DNA of 12,271 nt, from contig NZ_CALHGC010000214.1 of NCBI RefSeq assembly GCF_938029485.1, forward strand, positions 1-12,271, given 5' to 3'. A model generated the notes under the pieces. The model ran no database searches, was not told where the DNA came from, and saw only the letters and a list, made by a program, of their open reading frames with translations. Every line of letters starts with the position of its first letter. Positions within the stretch are counted from its first letter, which is position 1. This stretch comes from an uncultured Treponema sp. GTDB lineage: Bacteria; Spirochaetota; Spirochaetia; Treponematales; Treponemataceae. A program made the translations under genes and the position numbers. This document shows positions 6,764 through 12,271 of the stretch, one piece after another.

Positions 6764-7830
6764 GAAACCAAATATTCACAAACTGCTTTAGCTACAGCTC
6801 CGGCAAGTTTGCAAGGCACAGCATTTCCAATTTGTGTGTATATCATTCCCTTGCTACCATAAAATTTATAGTCATCTGGGAAAGACTGTATTCTTGCGGC
6901 TTCTTTTATGGTAATTCGCCTTAGCCGGCTTGGAGCTTCTTCAAAAGTTGGTGTTATTGTTCCGTCCATAAGCCCCTTATGGTAAGCCACTACCCAATCA
7001 GAATTTGCGTTTCCGTACAAGTATTCTTCATCAACAAAAGGAGTCTTATTTCCACCCATTGACGCAGGAAGAGTATTCGCATATCCGTCTACATCAATAG
7101 GTCTGCCCTGTCCATTAAAATACATACCTGCATAAGGCGATTTTCTCATGACAGGGTGCGTTGCAAATGTAATTTTTGCAGTACAAGTAGTAGGGTTTTC
7201 AGAAGTTCCTGCTTTTCCAAGATTTTTAAGCAATTTTTTAACAGAAGGTGCTTGAACTTTCTGATTTAAAATGTGAAAAAGCATTTCCTGTTCAACGAAT
7301 GGATTTTCCATGAATTTTTCTTTTGGAATTCCAATGAAAAAGACTCTCTCTCTTTTTTGTGATACACCATATTCAGTTGCATTAAGAACAAAAGGAAAGC
7401 ACTCATAACCGATTTCATTTGCACGAGCTAAATACTTTTGTCTGACATCAGCCCATTTTTCAAGAGTTGCAAGTGCTTTTACATTTTCCATTACAAAAAG
7501 TTTCGGACGAACTTTTTCAACGACATCAAGGTACGAAAAAATCAGTTTGCTTCTTTGGTCATTCGGCTTCATTTTTCCGGCAACAGAAAACCCCTGACAC
7601 GGAGGTCCGCCAAATACAAGGTCAGCACCATTGTACTGTGAAAAAGTGTCAATAACAGTGTTTATATCCGCATTAATAATTTTTGTATTCGGGTGGTTTT
7701 CTTTGTAAGTTTCAGAGGCTTCTTTCATAAGCTCATTTGCAATGAGAACTTGTACGCCAGCACTTTCAAAGCCGACATCCATTCCACCTGCTCCTGTAAA
7801 AAGGGAAACCGCTGTCAATTTTTTGCTCAT
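6760..7830 (-). CDS. DNA (cytosine-5) methyltransferase
   Basis: Transfers a methyl group from S-adenosylmethionine to C5 of cytosine in a specific DNA site, protecting the host from its partner nuclease. The 356 residues contain all the core motifs in order: I (SLFTGAGGMDVGFE, 9-22), IV with the catalytic Cys78 (GGPPCQGFS), VI (ENV, 115-117), VIII (QKRER, 158-162), and X (QIGNAVP, 333-339). The target-recognition region is roughly 170-300, and it includes ASMGGNKTPF. It is translated from AGGAG seven bases upstream, inside the end of the AbrB-like gene, which it overlaps by ATGA. Its stop (6760-6762) overlaps the endonuclease stop (6761-6763). The recognition sequence cannot be read from the protein. 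Confidence 0.96.
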   Translation of the reverse strand: MSKKLTAVSLFTGAGGMDVGFESAGVQVLIANELMKEASETYKENHPNTKIINADINTVIDTFSQYNGADLVFGGPPCQGFSVAGKMKPNDQRSKLIFSYLDVVEKVRPKLFVMENVKALATLEKWADVRQKYLARANEIGYECFPFVLNATEYGVSQKRERVFFIGIPKEKFMENPFVEQEMLFHILNQKVQAPSVKKLLKNLGKAGTSENPTTCTAKITFATHPVMRKSPYAGMYFNGQGRPIDVDGYANTLPASMGGNKTPFVDEEYLYGNANSDWVVAYHKGLMDGTITPTFEEAPSRLRRITIKEAARIQSFPDDYKFYGSKGMIYTQIGNAVPCKLAGAVAKAVCEYLVS

Positions 7831-8015
7831 TTTTTTTCTCCTGCAACATCTTTGTGAGCTTTCAGAATAATTGAGTTTTCGTCAGCATTGAAATAGATGT
7901 CAAACATCGTCTTTCCCTTCTCAGCTCCGACATTTGATAAAATTGCCTTTGGCAGTCTTATTCTCATGTCCTGCTGTAACACATAAGTTTCCAAAAATAC
8001 CATTGAATTATCCAT
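7827..8015 (-). CDS. AbrB/MazE-like (SpoVT-AbrB fold) regulator upstream of the methyltransferase
   Basis: A 62-residue protein with one swapped-hairpin DNA-binding domain. Residues 14-52 follow the family pattern: QQDMRIRLPKAILSNVGAEK, then KGKTMFDIYF, then SIILKAH. Such proteins bind DNA as dimers and include AbrB, SpoVT and MazE/VapB-type antitoxins. No toxin gene adjoins it; the next gene is the methyltransferase, joined by an ATGA overlap, so the two are cotranscribed and probably translationally coupled. It lies just downstream of a perfect palindrome covering the promoter, which suggests autorepression and hence control of methyltransferase level. That role is inferred from position. 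The start has no strong Shine-Dalgarno sequence. Confidence 0.8.
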   Translation of the reverse strand: MDNSMVFLETYVLQQDMRIRLPKAILSNVGAEKGKTMFDIYFNADENSIILKAHKDVAGEKK

Positions 8016-8026
8016 ACTAAAACCCG

Positions 8027-8052
8027 TTTTTAGACTAACTTTAGTCTAAAAA
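8027..8052. promoter_or_regulatory. Candidate operator: perfect 12+2+12 palindrome
   Basis: TTTTTAGACTAA (8027-8038), spacer CT, and TTAGTCTAAAAA (8041-8052) are exact inverted copies. The palindrome overlaps the -10 element and start point of the minus-strand promoter and ends 11 bases before the AbrB-like ATG. This is the expected place for a repressor site. Confidence 0.7.
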
Positions 8053-8077
8053 TACACCAATAAAGGATGTTTGTCAA
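8049..8077 (-). promoter_or_regulatory. Sigma70 promoter for the AbrB-like/methyltransferase pair
   Basis: On the minus strand a perfect TTGACA (8077-8072), a 17-base spacer, and TATTTT (8054-8049). The predicted start near 8042 gives a leader of about 26 bases. The -10 lies inside one arm of the palindrome. Confidence 0.75.
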
Positions 8078-8207
8078 TCTATTTTTTTAAATAAGACTTC
8101 CCTATAATAAGGCGTTCTGTTTTCGTAAGATTCAGGCTTTCGCAAAATAAGGAAGTCTATTTTTGTTTTTGGGCAGTATTACTTGTTTTAAGAAAAATCA
8201 CATAACA
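8078..8207. other. Non-coding AT-rich stretch with a distant inverted repeat
   Basis: I see no gene. AGACTTCC (8094-8101) and GGAAGTCT (8151-8158) are inverted copies 49 bases apart. TATAAT occurs at 8103-8108 on the plus strand but has no reasonable -35. This may be the edge of the restriction-modification cassette. Confidence 0.4.
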
Positions 8208-8523
8208 CCGTTTTCAAAGCCGACAACGCAGACGAGCTGCGTTGCGGTTTAAAACAATGGTAGGCTGATCGCAGCAGATACACTGTTGATCAGTGTACGT
8301 CCCTGTACCCTGGTCGACGACGAGATTTGTGCATACCACAAATCTCGCTACTGCTTATAACCACGGACATCCTCGCCCAAAAATGTACATCCTTGCACAT
8401 TTTTGGGCTGCAAGTTTGTAAACAAACTTGCTTCTGCTTGAAACCACTGCCCTCCGTGGCAGTTTTGATACGTCGAGGATTAATTTGTGCGTAGTAACGA
8501 AAGAAATCCCCTTACAGCCAGCG
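8208..8523. repeat. Cluster of consecutive palindromes, no credible gene
   Basis: Successive inverted repeats fill this stretch. CAACGCAG/CTGCGTTG spans 8224-8244. TACACTG/CAGTGTA spans 8279-8297. CGAGATTTGTG/CACAAATCTCG spans 8321-8347. GCCCAAAAATGT/ACATTTTTGGGC spans 8375-8408. GCAAGTTTGT/ACAAACTTGC spans 8410-8431, with only two bases between arms. ACTGCC/GGCAGT spans 8446-8463. Two tails are related: 8347-8364 and 8430-8447 agree at 15 of 18 bases. Short frames in the area only read through these arms and resemble nothing I know. Possible roles are a dispersed repeat family, structured RNA, or protein-binding DNA. Confidence 0.75.
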
Positions 8524-8647
8524 CTTTTGAAAATAGACGGCACAGATGCTAGGAGCCTAGCCGAAATAAAGCGGATGCGTATCTGTGATATGTTGAGCAT
8601 TTATTTCGGCGTAGCGACAACGCAGATGTGCCGTATATTTTCAAAAG
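8524..8647. repeat. 124-base branched inverted repeat just upstream of the helicase promoter
   Basis: The outer arms 8524-8544 and 8627-8647 match at 20 of 21 positions (CTTTTGAAAATA...ACGGCACA). A perfect inner stem, GCCGAAATAAA (8560-8570) with TTTATTTCGGC (8600-8610), and a small hairpin CTAGG-AG-CCTAG (8549-8560) would make a branched fold. CACAGAT (8541-8547) can instead pair with ATCTGTG (8581-8587), so two folds compete. Confidence 0.8.
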
Positions 8648-8653
8648 ACCGAT

Positions 8654-8682
8654 TTGACTAAATCCAGAGTATAGCGTAAAAT
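8654..8682 (+). promoter_or_regulatory. Sigma70 promoter giving a nearly leaderless helicase mRNA
   Basis: TTGACT (8654-8659), exactly 17 bases, TAAAAT (8677-8682): one mismatch in each hexamer. Transcription would begin about 8689-8691, at or just before the ATG at 8691. No Shine-Dalgarno sequence precedes that ATG. Confidence 0.65.
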
Positions 8683-8690
8683 CATCCGCT

Positions 8691-10400
8691 ATGTCCGCTT
8701 CATTAAAACCGCTTATCATTCAAGGCGACCGCTCCATATTACTCGACGTCCACGCGCCGGAGGCAACGGAGGCTCGCTTTGCACTTATCCCCTTTGCAGA
8801 ACTTGAAAAATCTCCTGAACACTTGCATACCTACCGCTTAACAGGCTTATCTTTATGGAATGCCGCAAGCGCGGGCTTCACTGCCGAAAAGATTACGGAG
8901 ACGCTTAAACGGTTTTCCCGTTTTGATATTCCTCCTGCGGTACTCGGTTGGGTGGAAGAAACGTTCGGCAGGTACGGCAAGATCAAACTGACCGAGTATG
9001 AAGATGATTCGTTTTTGTATTTGACGGCGGAAAGCGACCGAATATATCAAGAATTAAAAGCTTCGCCTAAGCTTGCAAAATATCTGGTTGCTGCGGAAAA
9101 ACCGCGTTCATTTTTAATTGCGCTTTTGAACCGCGGTACGGTAAAACAGGCGCTGCTGAAAATGGGCTGGCCGGTGCGCGATGAGGTACCGCTCAAGGAC
9201 GGTGCGCCGCTTGCGGTTGATTTACGAACACAGACAAAAAAAGAAAAAGATTTTACCATCCGCGACTATCAGCGGGAAGCGGCGGAAGCTTTCACCGGCG
9301 ATAAGGGGCCGGGGACAGGCTTCGGTACGATTGTGCTGCCGTGCGGCGCCGGTAAGACGATTGTCGGTATGCTGGTTATGTCGATGCTGAACACCGATAC
9401 GCTGATTTTAACCACCAACACCGCATCGGTGCATCAGTGGAAGCGCGAGTTAATCGATAAAACCGGATTGGAACCCGATACCATCGGTATTTATTCGAGC
9501 GATACCAAAGAGATTAAGCCCGTTACCGTGGCAACCTATCAAATTTTAACATGGCGGCCGGACACCGAATCGGAGTTCCCTCATTTTAAGCTGTTCCGCG
9601 AACGGAACTGGGGCTTGATTATCTATGACGAAGTACATCTGCTTCCCGCTCCGGTATTCCGCATTACCGCAGAGCTGCAGGTGATTAGGCGGCTCGGCTT
9701 AACGGCAACGCTTATCAGGGAGGACGGCTGCGAGGGGGATGTGTTCAGTCTTGTCGGTCCGAAGCGCTATGACGTGCCGTGGAAAGAACTGGAAGAAAAG
9801 GGATGGATTGCTCACGCCTATTGTACGGAGATACGCATTCCCTTGCCGGTTTCCAAAGAGATTGAGTACGCCGCTGCTCCCTTGCGCGAAAAGCACCGGA
9901 TTGCAAGCGAAAACGAGGCAAAGAACGAGGTTGTCCGGCAGCTGCTTGCACGGCATACCGACGACCAAATTTTGATTATCGGGCAATACATTACACAGCT
10001 GAAAAAAATAGCCGAAACGGTGAATGCACCGCTCATCACCGGAAAAACGCCGAATGCCGAACGGGAAGTGTTGTACGACTCATTTAGAGCAGGGGATATT
10101 TCCGTGCTGGTTGTGTCCAAGGTAGCGAATTTCGCAATCGATTTGCCGGATGCTTCCGTGGCAATCCAAATTTCCGGCACCTTCGGCAGCCGGCAGGAAG
10201 AAGCGCAGCGGCTCGGCCGTATTCTCCGTCCCAAAGAGCGCGATTCGTTTTTTTACACGCTGGTAACCCGCCATTCCGTTGAAGAAGAATGCGCCGACCA
10301 CCGCCAAAAATTTCTTGCGGAACAGGGCTATGCCTACTCGCTCATCACCGATGCGGATCTCGCTGCTGATACGACTCTACCGTGTAGGTGCCTCCAATAA
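8691..10400 (+). CDS. XPB/RAD25-type superfamily 2 DNA helicase
   Basis: ATP-dependent 3'-5' DNA helicase of the bacterial XPB family, 569 residues, thought to act in DNA repair. An N-terminal region of about 180 residues, with a damage-recognition-like layout, precedes the motor. Motor motifs: Walker A LPCGAGKT (216-223), Ia TNTASVHQWKREL (242-254), Walker B DEVH (313-316), III LTAT (337-340), the XPB-specific RED element (R343-E344-D345), motif V region VLVVSKVANFAIDLP (472-486), and motif VI QRLGRILRPK (506-515). A homologue annotated RAD25/ERCC3 exists in Treponema pallidum. The frame has no upstream start after a stop at 8655, so 8691 is the first ATG. The C-terminus (ADTTLPCRCLQ) is a little short of the usual family length of about 600. 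The gene runs toward flgF without a clear terminator. Confidence 0.93.
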   Translation: MSASLKPLIIQGDRSILLDVHAPEATEARFALIPFAELEKSPEHLHTYRLTGLSLWNAASAGFTAEKITETLKRFSRFDIPPAVLGWVEETFGRYGKIKLTEYEDDSFLYLTAESDRIYQELKASPKLAKYLVAAEKPRSFLIALLNRGTVKQALLKMGWPVRDEVPLKDGAPLAVDLRTQTKKEKDFTIRDYQREAAEAFTGDKGPGTGFGTIVLPCGAGKTIVGMLVMSMLNTDTLILTTNTASVHQWKRELIDKTGLEPDTIGIYSSDTKEIKPVTVATYQILTWRPDTESEFPHFKLFRERNWGLIIYDEVHLLPAPVFRITAELQVIRRLGLTATLIREDGCEGDVFSLVGPKRYDVPWKELEEKGWIAHAYCTEIRIPLPVSKEIEYAAAPLREKHRIASENEAKNEVVRQLLARHTDDQILIIGQYITQLKKIAETVNAPLITGKTPNAEREVLYDSFRAGDISVLVVSKVANFAIDLPDASVAIQISGTFGSRQEEAQRLGRILRPKERDSFFYTLVTRHSVEEECADHRQKFLAEQGYAYSLITDADLAADTTLPCRCLQ

Positions 10401-10446
10401 AAACCTCTTCATGTTTTTTCTCTTTTGCCGATATTGAGTAGAGATA

Positions 10447-10474
10447 CCTCTCCAAAAACTATCGTTTGGAGAGG
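10447..10474 (+). promoter_or_regulatory. Hairpin in flgF leader with competing anti-Shine-Dalgarno pairing
   Basis: CCTCTCCAAA (10447-10456) and TTTGGAGAGG (10465-10474) form a perfect 10-bp stem. The flgF RBS, GAGAGG (10480-10485), can pair with the same CCTCTC (10447-10452). In addition, AACCTCT (10402-10408) is complementary to AGAGGTT (10481-10487), which overlaps the RBS. Folding could therefore control flgF translation. Confidence 0.5.
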
Positions 10475-10490
10475 GCGCAGAGAGGTTCTT

Positions 10491-11306
10491 ATGATTAGAG
10501 GTTGGTACACTGCGGCGAGCGGCATGAACGCGCAGCAAAAACAGCTGGACGTTATCGCTCAGAATTTAGCAAATGCCGATACGACAAGCTATAAACGGGA
10601 TGTTGCGACCCATAAAAATTTTCCCGAATTGCTGATACGGCGCTTAAATGATGACGGCGTTGTTAAAAATCCCTTCGGTTCTTCCGATGTCGCGCCCATT
10701 ATCGGAAAGCTCGGCCTTGGGGTAGAACTGAATGAAATCTTTACCGAATTTGAACAAGGTTCCTTAAAACAGACAAATGCAGCCTCAGATCTCGCGCTTG
10801 AAGGCAAAGGATTTTTCTGCGTAGAAACCCCTTACGGTGAACGGTATACCCGCAACGGAAACTTTACCGTCGGCGTCGAAGGCTATCTGATGACCAAAGA
10901 AGGCTATCCCGTCCTTGGGGAAAACGGTCGTATCTTTTTACAGGATAAAGAATACAAAGTGAATCAAAACGGGGAGGTTCATGCGCGGCCGATGACCGAA
11001 CCTGATTCGGATGCAACGCTGACCGACCGGCTTAAAATCGTTACTTTCGAAAATGACCGGTATCTGAAAAAGCATGGTTCCAGTTTTTATCTTGACACAC
11101 CCGTGTCGGGGCCTGCTATCGCTGCGGAGGGCGGCGACCGTCCCGTTGTGGTGCAGGGCTTTGTCGAAGCTTCAAATATTAAGGTAGTCAACGAGATGGT
11201 ACGCATGATCGAGGTGAACCGTGCGTATGAGGCAAATCAAAAAACAATTCAATCCGAAGATACGATGATGAGTAAACTTTGGAACGAAGTCGCGAAGGTA
11301 AAGTAA
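10491..11306 (+). CDS. flgF: Flagellar basal-body rod protein FlgF (FlgG-like, proximal copy)
   Basis: Structural protein of the flagellar rod, exported by the flagellar type III apparatus; in spirochaetes it belongs to the periplasmic flagellum. The 271 residues start MIRGWYTAASGMNAQQKQLD, followed by IAQNLANADTTSYKRD, the conserved N-terminal rod/hook signature. The middle (ALEGKGFFCVETPYGERYTR) is the usual FlgE/F/G body segment. The C-terminus ends with VNEMVRMIEVNRAYEANQK and QSEDTMMSKLWNEV, the matching C-terminal helix. The ATG at 10491 has GAGAGG five bases upstream. The frame continues back to a TTG at 10425, but those codons read the leader hairpin and lack a matching RBS. It is followed 14 bases later by flgG. 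Spirochaete annotations sometimes call this gene flgG-1. Confidence 0.92.
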   Translation: MIRGWYTAASGMNAQQKQLDVIAQNLANADTTSYKRDVATHKNFPELLIRRLNDDGVVKNPFGSSDVAPIIGKLGLGVELNEIFTEFEQGSLKQTNAASDLALEGKGFFCVETPYGERYTRNGNFTVGVEGYLMTKEGYPVLGENGRIFLQDKEYKVNQNGEVHARPMTEPDSDATLTDRLKIVTFENDRYLKKHGSSFYLDTPVSGPAIAAEGGDRPVVVQGFVEASNIKVVNEMVRMIEVNRAYEANQKTIQSEDTMMSKLWNEVAKVK

Positions 11307-11320
11307 CGTAGGAGAATAAG

Positions 11321-12115
11321 ATGGTCAGAAGTTTATGGACAGCCGCCACCGGCATGAACAGTCAGCAAGCAAATATCGATACGGTTGCAAACAATCTTGC
11401 AAACGTGAATACCAGCGGTTTTAAAAAGCAGCGGGCGGAGTTTGAAGACCTGCTGTATCAGACCATTCGGGCGGCGGGAACACCTGCAACCGAAGATACG
11501 ATTACACCCGTCGGTGTGGAGATGGGGCATGGCGCAAAACTCGCCGCAACGCAGCGGAATTTTGAACAAGGCTCGCTGCAGAACACAGGTGTTTCTACCG
11601 ATGTGGCAATTGCAGGAGAGGGCTTTTTCCGTGTGCTGCAATATGACGGCACCTATGCCTATACGCGGGACGGTTCCTTTAAAATCGATGCCGACCGTCA
11701 GCTGGTAACCTCAAACGGACTTCGCTGTTTGCCGGAAATTATTTTCCCGGAAAATTATCTGCCCCACACAATCGCAATCAGTCAGGACGGCCGTGTGTCG
11801 GTACGGGTAGGGGAACAGGATGATCCGGTAGAAGTAGGACAGATCGAGCTGTACCGCTTCCAAAATCCGGTAGGGCTTTCCGCTCAGGGAAGCAATTTGT
11901 TCCGGCAAACACCGGCTTCTGGTCAAGCAATTGCAGGACGGCCGGGCTTTAACGGATTCGGTAAAACCGAGCATAAATTTTTGGAAATGTCGAACGTATC
12001 TACCGTCAGCGAAATGGTCAACATGATTGTCGCACAGCGCGCCTACGAGTTTAACTCAAAGGCCATCCAAACCAGCGACAATATGCTCGGCACCGCAGTC
12101 GGCCTAAAACGGTAA
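11321..12115 (+). CDS. flgG: Flagellar distal rod protein FlgG
   Basis: Distal rod protein of the flagellar axial structure, 264 residues, matching the usual length of about 260. The N-terminus MVRSLWTAATGMNSQQANID with VANNLANVNTSGFKKQ is diagnostic. The sequence then shows the FEQGSLQNTGVSTDVAI and GFFRV segment, and ends with NVSTVSEMVNMIVAQRAYE and SKAIQTSDNMLGTA. The RBS AGGAG is seven bases before ATG. It is second in an operon with flgF and about as similar to it as FlgF/FlgG pairs normally are. Further flagellar genes may lie beyond the window, but only 156 bases remain. Confidence 0.96.
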   Translation: MVRSLWTAATGMNSQQANIDTVANNLANVNTSGFKKQRAEFEDLLYQTIRAAGTPATEDTITPVGVEMGHGAKLAATQRNFEQGSLQNTGVSTDVAIAGEGFFRVLQYDGTYAYTRDGSFKIDADRQLVTSNGLRCLPEIIFPENYLPHTIAISQDGRVSVRVGEQDDPVEVGQIELYRFQNPVGLSAQGSNLFRQTPASGQAIAGRPGFNGFGKTEHKFLEMSNVSTVSEMVNMIVAQRAYEFNSKAIQTSDNMLGTAVGLKR

Positions 12116-12131
12116 TATTCCTTTTGTGCGG

Positions 12132-12147
12132 AATTTTGTCTAAAATT
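12132..12147 (+). terminator. Weak possible terminator after flgG
   Basis: AATTTT (12132-12137), loop GTCT, AAAATT (12142-12147), followed by T-rich sequence. The stem contains only A-T pairs, so its strength is doubtful. Confidence 0.25.
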
Positions 12148-12211
12148 TCGTATGTTTTATTGTAGAAAACGAACAACCGCAGCAGACCGAATAAATAAAA
12201 ATCGCAGAATA

Positions 12212-12271
12212 ATAGAGGTTGGGCAAGCATTTGAACCGCGAAGAGGTTCAATTCTGGTTGAACAGCCTCTA
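12212..12271. repeat. Overlapping hairpins at the window edge
   Basis: TTGAACC (12231-12237) pairs with GGTTCAA (12245-12251), and GTTCAA (12246-12251) pairs alternatively with TTGAAC (12257-12262). TAGAGG (12212-12217) and CCTCTA (12266-12271) close the whole. The element may continue past the window. Confidence 0.55.

Noticed and set aside
7827..8015. Toxin-antitoxin module
   Set aside because: The AbrB/MazE-like protein could be an antitoxin, but the gene that follows it is a complete methyltransferase and no toxin-sized frame is nearby.
8208..8523. CRISPR array
   Set aside because: The hairpins differ in sequence and spacing, with only one tail repeated twice; there are no regular repeats and spacers and no cas genes.
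8524..8647. Integron attC site, considered because treponemes can carry integrons
   Set aside because: GTTGAGC (8592-8598) fits GTTRRRY, but no RYYYAAC partner lies at the other end, and no cassette gene or integrase is seen.
8428..8661. 77-codon plus-strand frame (and an 81-codon minus-strand frame, 8355-8600) in the palindrome region
   Set aside because: Both only read through inverted-repeat arms, have no RBS and resemble no protein; the symmetry itself explains the open frames.
10427..10434. GCCGATAT, similar to the sigma28 -10 element, upstream of flgF
   Set aside because: The nearest TAAA is about 25 bases upstream instead of about 15, so no complete flagellar promoter is present.
10425..10490. 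TTG start giving a 22-residue N-terminal extension of FlgF
   Set aside because: The extension translates the leader hairpin, while ATG 10491 has an RBS and begins with the conserved rod-protein N-terminus.

Overview
The window looks like a chromosomal segment from a spirochaete, most likely an oral-type Treponema. The reasons are a bacterial XPB/RAD25-type helicase next to tandem flagellar rod genes (flgF, flgG), an EpmA-type class II LysRS paralogue beside aspS, and moderate GC coding sequence rich in intergenic palindromes. The genus is inferred from gene content and protein flavour; no marker in the window proves it.

Layout. Positions 1-2054 hold the 3' end of aspS and then epmA (translation and elongation factor P modification). 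A 1.8 kb gene follows (2221-4065). It joins a SprT/WSS-like HExxH metallopeptidase domain to a membrane segment and an Ala/Gly/Asn-rich exported tail, and may be an in-frame fusion of two genes. Three hairpins in a row (4054-4191) separate it from a convergent two-gene peptidase operon on the minus strand: pcp (pyroglutamyl peptidase), then prsW (membrane protease).

Positions about 5580-8080 hold an AT-richer restriction-modification cassette. It has a plus-strand gene that I read as a type II restriction endonuclease, a convergent minus-strand cytosine-C5 methyltransferase whose stop codon overlaps that of the endonuclease, and, upstream of the methyltransferase with an ATGA overlap, a 62-residue AbrB/MazE-like DNA-binding protein. 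A strong sigma70 promoter for the AbrB-like/methyltransferase pair is covered by a perfect 12+2+12 palindrome. This suggests an autoregulated methyltransferase operon in which an AbrB-fold protein takes the place of the usual HTH controller (C) protein. It is the best candidate for a little-described system here.

Positions about 8080-8650 contain no convincing gene but a dense run of palindromes, including a 124-base branched inverted repeat and a twice-repeated hairpin-plus-tail unit. The XPB-type helicase gene follows, with a promoter placed so that its mRNA would be almost leaderless. The window closes with flgF and flgG, two distal-rod proteins of the periplasmic flagellum. The flgF leader carries a hairpin, competing anti-Shine-Dalgarno sequences, and end sequences that match the hairpin at 4162-4191.
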